Source: Alopecurus myosuroides
Taxonomy: Eukaryota > Streptophyta > Magnoliopsida > Poales > Poaceae
Reading direction: 5' to 3'
Length of the DNA stretch: 64,000 bases
Assembly: GCA_028641055.1 (NCBI GenBank)
Contig: CM054057.1
Location: forward strand, 333,551,500-333,615,499
Shown: in pieces, positions 51,100 to 62,026 of the stretch
Position numbering within the stretch: the stretch's first letter is position 1
How the letters are laid out: each line of letters begins with the position of its first letter
Notes under the pieces: model-generated
Told to the model about the DNA's origin: nothing
Database searches by the model: none
Seen by the model: the letters and a program-made list of their open reading frames with translations, nothing else
Made by a program: the position numbers and the translations under genes

Positions 51100-53530
51100 G
51101 ACCCGGGGAGGCTCCTCTCATGTTAGCAACTCCATCATTAGTGCCTTGCTTCCGGTCCCCTCAATAGGACCAACATGTTTAGCTCGCACAACACCATAAT
51201 AATCAACAAATAAGAAATGGTGTGGATTGTTAGTTCTCGCCGAGTTGCTACGAATAGTGTTGTCCCTAATGATAATACCACTCGCACCAACATTCTTCTT
51301 TGCTTGTGCGGTCTTGGTCTTCTTCTTTATCTTCTTCTCATTCTTGCTCTTGGAAACCACTTGTGGCTTAGGAGACACAACCTTCTCAACAGTAGGGCCC
51401 TTTCCCTTGATTCTTGCCAGTTCTTCCTTTAACCTTGAATTCTCCTCAATAACATTTGCTTGATTACAAGAATAAGTAGAAGTACTAGTCACATTTAATT
51501 GATCAAGTTGAGTTTGAAGTTGCTCACAAGACTTGTTGAGGGTAGAGTGTTCACTCTCCAATGCCTTGTGAGCCTCGTTGAGCTTCTCTAGCTCCTCGGT
51601 TAGTTTTTCATGACCAACCCCAAACTCAAACTTCTTCTTTTTATCTCTTTTATATTTAGAAATTGCATGTTCATGATCTTTAGTGAGTTTATAAATTAAC
51701 TCATTATGTGGCTCTTCAATAGATTTAAGTTTCTACTCAAGAGATACTCGAAGATCAAGTTCTTCCTTAAGAGCATTTGAGAGGGAGCCCTTTTCAATGC
51801 AATATTCCCTCTGGATTTCACATTTCTTCTGAAGAGTCTCTTGGGACTCTCCTAATTGACTCATGAGAAGATCAAAGTACCTCTTGCTCTCACCTTGCAA
51901 GTTAGTCATAAATAGACTCAAAGAGGAAATTTCATCTTCAACACTAGGACTAGCAAGGTTATTCTTTTCACATTGAGTCTTAGAGTTGGAGGAAGATGAT
52001 ACATTGGTGGCCTTGGCCATGAAGAAATTTGCGGAAGGTTGAGGAAGATCCTCATTGGGGGATTCGAAGAGAGATGGAGATGACGAAGATGCAATAGCAA
52101 TAGCAGCCACTTCACTAGTGGATTCTTCTTCTTCATCATCATCGAAATCATACTCTTATTGAGTCACTAGCACATATCTTGATGATGGTTTCTTGTTTAA
52201 GTAAGGCTTCTTCTTAGAGAGATTTGACTTATCCTTGAGAACAAGTTTTTCCTCCTTGGCTTTCCCTATTCTCAAAAGGGCACTCATCAACAAAGTGATA
52301 CTTGTCTTGACAATGGAAAAAAGCCCTCACCTTTTGAGTCCCTTATTTGCCATAGCTTGACTTGGTCTTTTCCTCAATATATGCCTTGGCCTTGGTAGGG
52401 TTCTTCCAAAACTTTTGCACCGCTAGAGCAATGTAGTCCTTAAGCACGGGATCATATTCTTGATCATTTAGCGGAGCCAAGTTTTCCCTCGTAGCAAACT
52501 CTTTTTGTTGATCCACCACCTTGGTCACAACCTTGGACTTCAATGCAACGGAGGCTCCTTTTGTGCATTACAATAGCACGAGCACGAGAGTCATGAGAAA
52601 GCTTTTTTTTTTGAACTTGGAAGGGTGCCATTTATTGAATCACCTCACTTGAAGTCGTGAGGTGATAGTTGTGCCTTCCTTGAAGGATCTTCAAGTCCAC
52701 GGGCTCAAATGGCACGAGGGCCCTCACATACTTCCTTTTGATCCAAGCATCGTCAACATACTTGGCACCAAGACCACTAATGTTGTAGCAAGGGTCTTGA
52801 GTCCTCGGTACATGTCCTCATGACTTTCACCATCAAACATGTAGAACCCTTCGGCCTCATTTCTCAAAGCATCTAACATATTCCTCTTCATGCTTTCATT
52901 GCCCTCAAACATGGCGATAAGAGCATCCCATGTTTCTTTGGCAGTTGAGAATTGTTAAATGTTAGGCATGACCATCTCACTCGCGGCTTGTTGGAGCATG
53001 TGCAATGCGGTGTAGTTGAGTTGGCAATCTACAACTTCTCTTCTTGTCAAGTTTTTGGGGTCATGCGGCTTGTATCCATCTTCGATGATCCTCTAAAGCT
53101 CAATACAAGAAGAGTTCAAGTGAGTTTTTATATAATATTGCCATTGACTAAGAGAATATGCATAAATTTTGGGAGGTACGCCTCTAGGATTAATATGAGG
53201 GTGTGGGATAGGAGGATTGGGAAAGTACCATCCCGAGACATTGTGGTAATCCTCCTTTTCATCCTTTCCCTTAAAAGTTTTATTCTTAGAGGAATGAGTT
53301 TCACTTTTAGTTCCTCCGCCCTCATCATCCTCCTCCTTATCCTCCGGAATTTCTTCCGAAGGAATCAAAGTATATGATTCTGGACCCTTGGCTTTCAAGA
53401 GTTGCATCATCAAATCACGCAACTCCATCATTTTGGCATTCATGGATGAGGTCAAGGAATCTTTTATTTCCTTGAGATCATCCATAGTGACTTCTGCCGC
53501 GGGCATGGCAGTTTCCCCTCCGTTGACCAT
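51100..53530 (-). pseudogene. Copia gag
   Basis: It starts at the ATG at 53530 (MVNGGETAMPAAEVTMDDL), 41 bases past the primer site. The N-terminal part is charged. Pieces at 52724-52912, 52343-52543, 51733-52110 and 51118-51561 continue in different frames. A zinc-knuckle remnant near 52270-52320 has lost its first Cys. The C-terminal pieces are coiled-coil-like. A short insertion-like stretch with an A/T run lies near 52600. Confidence 0.8.
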
Positions 53531-53570
53531 ACTATAACTCTTAGGCGGTTAAGCCTAAAGTAAGAGCCGA

Positions 53571-53583
53571 GGCTCTGATACCA
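53571..53583 (-). other. Primer-binding site of the Copia element
   Basis: On the minus strand TGGTATCAGAGCC lies two bases past the 5' LTR. It is complementary to the 3' end of initiator methionine tRNA, the standard Copia primer. Confidence 0.92.
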
Positions 53584-53585
53584 AT

Positions 53586-54949
53586 TGAACGAATAGTATG
53601 GGCACCTAGAGGGGGGTGAATAGGTGCTACTTCAAATTTTAATCCTATTTGGATTTAGGCTTGACACAAAGGTAAATTCTGTAGATACACAACTACAGTG
53701 AATTTACCTATATGACACGAGCAACAATAAGCAAGATACAAATACAAAGTAAATGAGAGGGAACGAGGTAACTGATAACAGAAGCACGCTGAGACAAAGA
53801 TGTATTCCAGAGTTCCTCCTTTTAAGGGGAGTACGTCTCGTTGGAGGGGTGTGACCACGAAGGCCTACTCAACGCCCAAAGGCCTCACCCTACTCTCCGA
53901 TGAACTTCTTCACAAAGGCCTAGTTCACCTTCCACTATTGATTCCATTAGAGCTGAAAATCGGTGCCTTTACAATGAGTTTGAGGAACACACCCACAACC
54001 GAATTGGGGGATCCCAAGAACACCAACAATCTTGCTCCAATCAACAAGTGAACAACAATTGGTTCTAGGTGTTCCACGATGAAACCCTAGACAAGGTTCC
54101 CTTAAGTGAATTAGGGGAAATGAAGAACATGTTGGTGAAGATGTAGATCGGGGCCTTCTCCTTCAATCCTCCGAAGATCAACGAGTTTGGGTGGAGGGAT
54201 TGGGAGAAATCTAGCTTTTGGTGGGCTCAATAAATGGGGACTTCAATGCTGGAAGAGCTTCCTCTTGGGGAAGAAGGGGATGGGCTATTTTTACCCGTCC
54301 CATCAAATCTGACCATTTGAGCATTTATTGCTTCACCCGGTAGTACCGGATGCTGTCCGGCAGTACCGCCCTAGCAAATCTTCCCGGGTCAATGCTGGCA
54401 TCGCAGGCAGATCTTCATAGTCGGTACTACCGCACGAGGGCGGTAGTGCCAAATACGGGACAAGAAAACTTGGCAATATCAGTACCGAATCCTTGAAATC
54501 CTGGCAGTACCGCACGATAGCGGTAGTACCGCGATCCCGGTACTACCGAGCCAGCCCGAAAGTACCGCTCAACAGCTTTTCTTCGACTGCTGAAACTTTG
54601 AGCTTGCTTCTGTATACTACAGTATTACCGGACAAGGCCGGTAGTACCGCGCTGTCGATATTAACGAGACACTCCGGTAGTGGCGAGCTTTGGGCACCAG
54701 TTCGAGTACCAATTTACTGGAAAACCCGGTAGTACCGGGCGAACCCCGGTAGTACCGCCTTAGGAAGAAACCCCACAATCTGTCTGTTTATTCAATGTGA
54801 TTTCAACGGGGTTTTGCTACAGATCATATGAATATGATGTATAAATAAAGATTTTAAGCACATGAATTCCCTACATCACTTAGCACATGGTATAACACTA
54901 ATTGTGTTGTCAACAAACATCAAAACATAATGAGGGAAATGATCTTTCA
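53586..54949 (-). repeat. 5' LTR of the Copia element
   Basis: 1364 bp. The half farthest from gag (54330-54770) is dense in CGGTAGTACCG and CGGTACTACCG words, many paired as near-palindromes. Confidence 0.92.
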
Positions 54950-55225
54950 CTAGGTCATTCTAGGGTATGGAGCTTGGTCCTCTATGGCATCTAGGGGTAG
55001 AGCATAGGATCTTGTCGGCCAAATCCTATGTGTGTTGGTCGTCTCCTTCCTTGCTGAGCTGCTCTGGTGGGATGAGCTGCCTCCACTGGGTGAAAATACC
55101 CACAAAGATCGTTGGTAATGAGGCCAGTCCATGTATGTGGCCACCTTCTTCAGCAAGTGCTCCAAATTCCATGTTGACGATCTCTAGAATGCTCTGTTCT
55201 TCCTCGCCGCCCTCAATGGTAAGGG
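54950..55225. other. Host segment between the Copia element and Gypsy element 2
   Basis: 276 bp containing the Copia target duplication CTAGG (54950-54954) and ending AAGGG (55221-55225), the putative target duplication of Gypsy element 2. The sequence has reading-frame-like composition but no domain I recognise. Confidence 0.5.
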
Positions 55226-56061
55226 TGTCGTGGCGAGGTAAAGACAGATGCCATAGGATGGCTTAAGTTTGGGGCCGATGAACACTGTGGGTATCCGGTG
55301 AGAGATTGCACGCCTAGCCGGCGCGCTCACTACACTGAAAACACAAGGATCTACCCAGGTTCTGGGCCCTCGTGTGGAGGTAACAACCCTACTCCTGCCT
55401 CTCTCTCAATATCAGTGGCAACCAAGTACAATGTGTTCCTCAAGCTCAAGGAGCTAGAGGAAGAAGAAGCACTCTACAACTCTCTAAGTGAAGTGTCTAG
55501 CCTCGTCGCAACGTCTGGGATCATGCCTCGCGCAGGAGGGGTGTGGCCACCTTATATACTGGTGGCCACCAACTAGACGTACAAGTTAGGTGTAGAGCAC
55601 TGTGCCGTAGCGCACACTGGCTGAAAGTCGCCCGAAAGTCGTCTCCGTCGTGGCCGCTGCCCTGTCCTGTCCCCCTTGTCAGAGACAGGATGTGGCCTCT
55701 CCCATGCTCTGCATTGCTCCAGTGTGCGTATACACATCATCACGCCTAGTAAGTTGAACCGCACGCGCGTACTCTCCCTTAATCCTCGGGATTCCAACTG
55801 CTCCATTGACTTCCCTCCGGGATGGATGGATCTTGGCTATCCGGATTCTCCAAGTGCATCTCGGACAACCCGGACAGTACTCATTTCTTCACCTGTCTCC
55901 TTGTTCTTCTTACCGAGATAGAGAGACCCATCTCGGTAACCATCCAACTCAGTAATCAACCAAATCGGACTAGGGCATCTCGGATAAGGGCATCTCGGTA
56001 AACAGTTTCTCAGATACCATTTCATACCAACCTTGCCCCTACTCGGGGGTAGCCCCCGACA
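55226..56061 (-). repeat. 3' LTR of Gypsy element 2
   Basis: 836 bp on the minus strand, from TGTCGGGGGCTACCCCCGAG at 56061 to CGCCACGACA at 55226. A TATATAAGG box lies at about 55551-55560. The terminal palindrome seen in element 1 is kept here with a different centre base. Confidence 0.88.
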
Positions 56062-56075
56062 TTAGTCCCCGAAGC
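56062..56075 (-). other. Plus-strand primer tract of Gypsy element 2
   Basis: On the minus strand GCTTCGGGGACTAA abuts the LTR start. It shares TTCGGGGACT with the tract of element 1. Confidence 0.7.
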
Positions 56076-56600
56076 TGGTGTGGTCCAGCGAACTCTGACA
56101 CTGGGCCGTGCCAGGTTAAACCAATAAACACCAGAATACCTGACCGGGATTCTTGCATCTCGGACCAACTTTCATCTCAAACTCGGATCCCATCCGCAAT
56201 CCCCATTATAGATTTTCTGCCAAAATCCGAGTTGCCTGTGCTGCACTTGATCTTTAGCGAGATCCCACCACTTAGGCATTTTTTCACAAGTTTTGCCGCG
56301 CGAGGCGCGGTCGCCTCGTTTTCTTCGCATTGTGGGCGCACCACGTGGAGCGGAACCGACGCCCACGTCGTCTCGATTCTCGCGCGGTGCAGCGCACGCG
56401 CCCCACCCTCTCCTGTGCTTGGGTCCCACGCGCCGTCGCGTCCGTTGCAGCACACTCAAGTGCCCTCCACGAAGAACGTGGGATTTAATGTGCCGGTTAC
56501 ACGCGGTGAATCTGCTTCGTGCATTTCTCCGAGCGCAGTGAACGCCACGGTCCCACCTTTTTAGCCACGATCGATCCGGGCAGTTATTGCGCCCCGGGGG

Positions 56601-56608
56601 TATAAATA
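56601..56608 (+). promoter_or_regulatory. TATA box for the antisense gene of element 2
   Basis: GGTATAAATACCCGCGG precedes a leader of about 450 nt before the probable start codon at 57064. The core is identical to the box in element 1. Confidence 0.6.
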
Positions 56609-57063
56609 CCCGCGGCTGCTCCTCCGTATATTTTCCTTCGCCATTTGCCCCCTTCTCATCTTCCTCTCCACCTCTCGTACGCGCAGATCCACTGCTCCAC
56701 CGCACGCTGTCGAACACCGCCGCGCTCCCGAGGACGTCGCCGCACTTCTGCGCGACGCCACCCACCGGAACACCGCTGCGCCCAAGATCTTCACCGCACA
56801 CCACGGATCTGCGCACCACCGCGCCACTACGTCTTCTTCACGCCGCCCTTCTTCGAGCTTTTCACCTCGGCCACCGTGCCACGGCGTTCATCTTTCGCGC
56901 CGTCGCCGTGCTCCTCCGCCCTCTGCGTCCTGAACCCTTCTTCGCGCCCGCAGGCATTTCGAAGGCGCCGAGATCCCCAATGCCCGAGATGGAGTTAGAA
57001 GCAGTTTAAGAGATCGAGCTCGAGGGATCCGCCTGCACGCGTGGTGCGTGGGACAGATCTGAC

Positions 57064-60000
57064 ATGGACAACGACGACATCACTTGGTTGATCAACACCC
57101 GCCGCATCCCGGCCGGGGTGATCTGCCGAGTTACTAGGGGGAAATCGAGCCTACACCGCGCAACGGAGAGTACGTGGTCTTCCTCAGCCACTTTATGCGT
57201 GGGTTCGGCCTCCCTCTCTCTAACTTCAGGAATAAATTCCTTGTTCATTTCAGCCTTCAGCCACACCATCTTCCTACCAACGCAATGACCTATCTTTCTT
57301 GCTTCGTCACCTTCTCGGAGGCCTATCTCGGCCTCCTTCCCACCGTAGAACTTTTCAGCAAGTATTTTAGCTTTCGCAAACAAGTTCTTCCCAACACCGC
57401 TAATCCCAACGCTCCGAAGCGCATGACGCAATGCGGAACTGCCCTGATAGTTCTGCGCCTGGGTTCCAAGCTTCCCCGGACCCCATGTCTAGAATCCCGC
57501 CGGAAGTGGCAGCGGGGGTTCTTCTACGTGAAGAACCCCGAGAAGATGGATCTGCTCGCTCTTCCCCCATATCATCCGGATCCCCCCACCGAGATGGTGA
57601 ACTAGGATTATAATCCGAAGAAAAGCGTGTCCGAGATAAACCTCATCCACGCTCGCCTTCAAAAACTTGTCCGAGATGGACTGCAAGATGATGACCTACT
57701 TGCCATCTTGATCAACCCCTGGGTTCTGCCACTCCAGCGCAGAAACCACAAGATGTGCTTCATGGGTGGGCACCGAGATCCCACCCGGACTACCACCTTC
57801 GAGCTCAGTAAGAAGGAGGTAGCCGCCTGGGCCAAATCGATCGCTAGGAGCGTACTCGCCGAGAACTGGACGTGGGGGCTCGAGCCCTATAGCAGAGAGA
57901 AACTGCCACCTATCGTAAGTATCTTGAACCGGACTGAGTAACACATATCTCGGTTTTATCCGAGATCATCTCGAAAGTAATGCGTTGTGTTTCACATGTG
58001 CAGCCCTTTGAGCGCCAAAAAGAAGAAGATGGAAAAATCCCCTCGGATCACTGGGGTGAAGACCGGACCAAGGACGACACAAAGGAGTTCGACGAGGAGG
58101 ATAATCTCCCCATCCCGGATTCCCTGCTCGCCGTCCAAGCTGGTAAGTTCCGGGTTCCAGGCTCCATCCGAGACTGGCCCGATGACGAAGAAGCAAGTGA
58201 CGATGATGATTGCATTGTTTTAGAGGTACCCGAACCATCCTCGATATTATTAGCTTATCCTCTGCCCTCGGTCTTAGTTGACCCGGGAGAGCAGGTGGTA
58301 GAGGCGAGACCAGTAGCCATGGCCGCCCCTGCGGAGACGAGGAAACGGACCAGAAGTGGCGCAGTTGTTCCTCCGCCCAAGAGGCACAAGAAGCCCGGGA
58401 TCAAGGTCATGACCCGCTGAAAGAACAAGTGGCCCATGTCAGACGGGTAAGTCTATTCCAAGATGTTTTGTGTTTGCATTTTCTTTACTCTTTAGTCTCT
58501 TTTGCCCAAGATGATTCATTTGCATTTGGTTTTTTCTCCTCTCCCTTCTTCTCTCGCAGTGAACCGATTGGCATTGAGATTACCAAGATGCCTAAGTTCA
58601 CCATGACCCCGAAGCACTCTGCCTCGGGGAGACCGAGTACCAGGCCCCCTCCTGTGATCCGGCTTCCGGATGCTAGTGGCTACATCAACCTCGACGCAGA
58701 GGACTCAGAAGCCAATGCCATGGATAGGCCCGAGATGCCGATCCCGGAGAGGAGAGACCAGGATCTCGGAGCCGGCGACATGGGCGCCGAGATGGAAACC
58801 AATGAGGCTCCGGAACACCCGGAGCCGGCCACTGAGCTGCAGCAAGAGCATCAACAGCAGCAAGAAGAACGAGCGCAACAACAAGTGCCAGCGCAGCAAA
58901 AAGTCCAACCACCAGCAGCAGCAACACCGACAACACCACCGAGAGCAACAACAGCACCCTCTATGACCCTAGTCGCAGCAGCAGCAACAACACCAGCAGC
59001 AGCACCAACTCCCCCAGCAGCAGCAACAACACCAGCAGCAGCACCAACTCCCCCCGACACCAACCTCAGCACCCGGCCTAGTAGCAACTCGCTCCTCCAC
59101 TTGGCAGCAACATGCAGTCCAGCATGCACCCTCGCAGGCCACCGCGTCTGGAGAGGGCAGCTCAAAGAAAAGCACCGAGGGACTCGTGAAGCTGCAAATA
59201 GTTGCTCAGTCAAAGAAGGCCGAAGAGTCTCAGAAGAAGTCCGGGCCGGGGAAACCTAAACCCGGCACCTTGGCAATCAGCTCGGACACCCAAATGGTGC
59301 CACATCAAGGACTTGGGGTGCTCCAGCAGGACGTGGAAGCGACTTTGGACCGTGTTGGGTACATTGATCCGGTCCATGCCGGGAAGAAATTCAGTCCGCT
59401 CGACCACTACCGCAAAGACTGGAATCAGGCCGACGTTGGCCCGATATCGATGGCAGTTGCGGCCTCCAGCAGCACGCTCTCGCACAAGATGTACTGCTTG
59501 CGCAGTGCCGCTGAAGACGCCGAGATCACTTCTCGGGTAAGTAACCTCTTTTCTTTTTGGTTTTTCTGAGATTGCAAATTGTGAATCCGAGATCAATACC
59601 TATATCCAGTCCCCGAGATTTGGGCCGAGTAGACATTACTCGACCGAGTTGAAGTTTACTCGGGTCAGATCTTCCAAACTAATTATTCCTTTATTTCTTC
59701 TCAGGTTTGCATCGAAACCCGTGCCAAGCTGTACCAAAAGGTTCTCTGGGCCCACCGGGACATCACCGAGCACAACCTTCGCATCCAGGAACAACTGGGA
59801 GGCAAAGGTAATCTTTCAGACCACCGAGATACCAACTATGCTTTTTACTGCACCGATTTTTTTAACTCGCGTTCCCTTTACTCTCAACAGCTATCTTGGA
59901 GCAGCAGCTGATGGATTCCATCACCAAGATTTCTTCTCTGGAAAGTGAGTGCCTCGTTCTCTATCTTGCATTTTGTGTTTACGCTCCTTTTTCGCTGGCT

Positions 60001-61436
60001 AACTCTGATACCTCAATGCAGATGAGCATAAGATATTTGTCAAGAAGCATCAGGACTGCACCACCCTTGCCGAGTCTGCACAGAGAAAAATCTCGGCCCT
60101 TGAGAGTAAGCCTCTCCGCTTTTCTCTTGTTTTGTTTCCATGACTTTTATTGCTTTCTAACCGTACTGTTTTCGTGCAGCTCCACACAAACTCTTTGCTG
60201 AAAAGCATCAAGACTGTCTCACTCTGGCCGAGACGCAGATGCAGCTCATTGACTGCGAGGCCAAGTATAAGGACGAGCTCTAGACCGAGAAGGCCGAGGT
60301 GGCTAGGCTGCAGCTGGAACTGGTCGAGATGCAGAGGCAACAGGAGGAGGCTGAGAAGGCCAAGTCCGAGCTGGAGAGAAAAGCTGCTGCCAAGAAGACC
60401 CGCCAAGATGTGGAGATCAAGGACCTCAAGGACCGAAACAACGAGCTCGAGACCATGGTGGGCTCTTCCCGCACCCTGCTAGACAAGTGCCACTCGGACG
60501 CTGACAGGTGGCTCTACAGGCTCTATGCACTCAACCTGGAGCTGAAAAGTAAGTCTCATTCTTTCTCGGTTTCCTTTACCTTTTGATTTCACCTACCGAA
60601 CTGATCTTGACTTGACCCGGACAGCCTATATCACAGGAGCATTCCCCGACATGGAAGCCAGCGCCGTACAGGCCGTTGAGAAGGCCAAGAAGAGAAGATA
60701 AGAAGCTGGGTATGTTGTCTCGGGGGATGATACCATTGAAGATCACAACGAGGCCATCAAGGCTCAAGTTCTTCCCCTTAGATCTGTCGGAGCGAGCCTC
60801 CTTTCTAGTGCACTCCGGGTCTATGAGTACTTCTGGCCGGGTAAGGAACACCCCAAGACCATTGATGAGCTGGCCAAGAGTCTGGATCAACTCAAGGACC
60901 ACCTCAAGGAGTGGCGTGCTTCTGCAGCTCGGGCTGGCGCAGACAAGACGATGCACTTTGTCTTGTCCTAGTATGAGTCCATCGATCTCAATGCCTTCAA
61001 GACCATGCGGACCAAGTCCAAATGGTCCACTCAAGAAGATCATATCCGGGCTCACCAGGAAACCGCATACCGGCTGGCCTCCTAAGCCGACACCAAGGAG
61101 TTTGTGGATGGTCCCCCGAGCCTGATATCGAGAGCGAGGACGAAGACGAGGACGAGGGCGAGGAGGGTGACGACATCGAAGAAGAGGCTGAGGAGGATGA
61201 TGACTCTGAAGAGGTCGACAAGGTGATCGAGGCCGAGATTGACCCGGCCAGATCCACCAAGACGACTGCCACTCCAGCCGCTGAGATCGTCACTACCGAG
61301 ATGGTCATCTCCGAGCCTGCCCCCCGAGTTGGGCAGCTCCGAGCCTGCCACCGAGACGGTCGCCTCCGAGCCTGCTGCCGAGTCCAGCAACCCGGCGGGG
61401 ACCGACACAGACTCCACTCCTTTGGCCACGGCCTAA
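57064..61436 (+). pseudogene. Antisense gene of Gypsy element 2, decayed
   Basis: Same order as the element 1 antisense gene. First exon at 57064-57914 (ITWLINTRRIPAGVICR, then a frameshift near 57170, then VLPLQRRNHKMCFMGG). A second exon starts at 58004 (PFERQKEEDGKIPSDHWGED), and more follow near 58560-59535, 59705-59806, 59891-59942, 60022-60105, 60180-60548 and from 60626. Several GT-AG borders survive. Amber codons at 57603, 60282 and 60969, an ochre codon at 61084 and at least two frameshifts kill it. A Gln/Ala/Pro-rich stretch (58840-59060) has a tandem unit of about 37 bp. The acidic end resembles that of element 1. Confidence 0.8.
58977..59052 (+). repeat. Tandem CAG/CAA-rich unit of about 37 bp, two copies
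   Basis: Two adjacent copies of a CAGCAGCAACAACACC-containing unit ending in CACCAACTCCCC, inside the antisense gene's Gln/Ala/Pro-rich region. Confidence 0.7.
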
Positions 61437-61439
61437 ACC

Positions 61440-62026
61440 TTTATCAAATAGTCGTAAAATTTGTCAGATCCCCGGTATGCCGGGTGTAGTTGTAAGAAAT
61501 ACTTTTATCGTTTGCCACTCTACTCTTATTAAGCTTGTGCAATTCTAGCTGAATGCCGGATTGCTTTAATTCGAGTCCCCGAGTTTGTTTTCTTATCCAC
61601 TCGGCTTTTTTCTTCTCTGCTCTTGCCTGCCACTTGTGGCTTTTTGACAGTCGAATCACGAGATTTCGAAAACCAAGTTTATAATATTCACAACTCTGAG
61701 ATAGGAATTAACACTGCCCAACACTTAGCCAAAAAACGAAAGAAATAACAACTTATATCAGTTGATTAACTCTTTCTTTCCTTAGCAGTTTTTCATGTGA
61801 TCATTGACCCTTGGCTTGTTCTCTCGCTTGCCATGAAGCCGGGTTTCGTACAGCAGCAAAGTCGGAGAGTTGGCCCTTAGGTTTAAGCACACTACTAAAC
61901 TTACCCATGATATACCGAGGTGATTAACCGACATACTAAAGTAAAAAGCAAGTACACATAACAAATAGGGCACAGGCAGTCCCCGAGTTCCTTCTCGGGG
62001 TGCCGACATAGATTCAAATCTGTAAG
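61440..62026. other. Convergent 3' region of element 2
   Basis: Between the end of the antisense gene and the end of pol. It contains the minus-strand motif CGGGGACTGCC at 61975-61985, which lies at the equivalent position (just after pol) in element 1. No gene is supported. Confidence 0.5.

Larger units (their letters stand above)
43677..54949 (-). mobile_element. Old Copia retrotransposon (SIRE/Maximus-like), 11.3 kb
   Basis: LTRs at 43677-44637 (3') and 53586-54949 (5') start TGAAAGA and end TTCA on the minus strand. The flanks are GTAGG and CTAGG, a target duplication with one mismatch. The order on the minus strand is primer-binding site, gag, protease, integrase, reverse transcriptase, RNase H, a spacer, a decayed third reading frame, purine tract and LTR. 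The third frame after pol fits the SIRE/Maximus lineage. Every gene is broken by stops or frameshifts, and the 3' LTR has lost about 400 bp. Confidence 0.92.

Noticed and set aside
56587..57009. 140-residue plus-strand open frame upstream of the element 2 antisense gene
   Set aside because: Low-complexity Pro/Ser/Arg/Ala composition, and it lies between the TATA box and the homologous start codon, so it is leader sequence.
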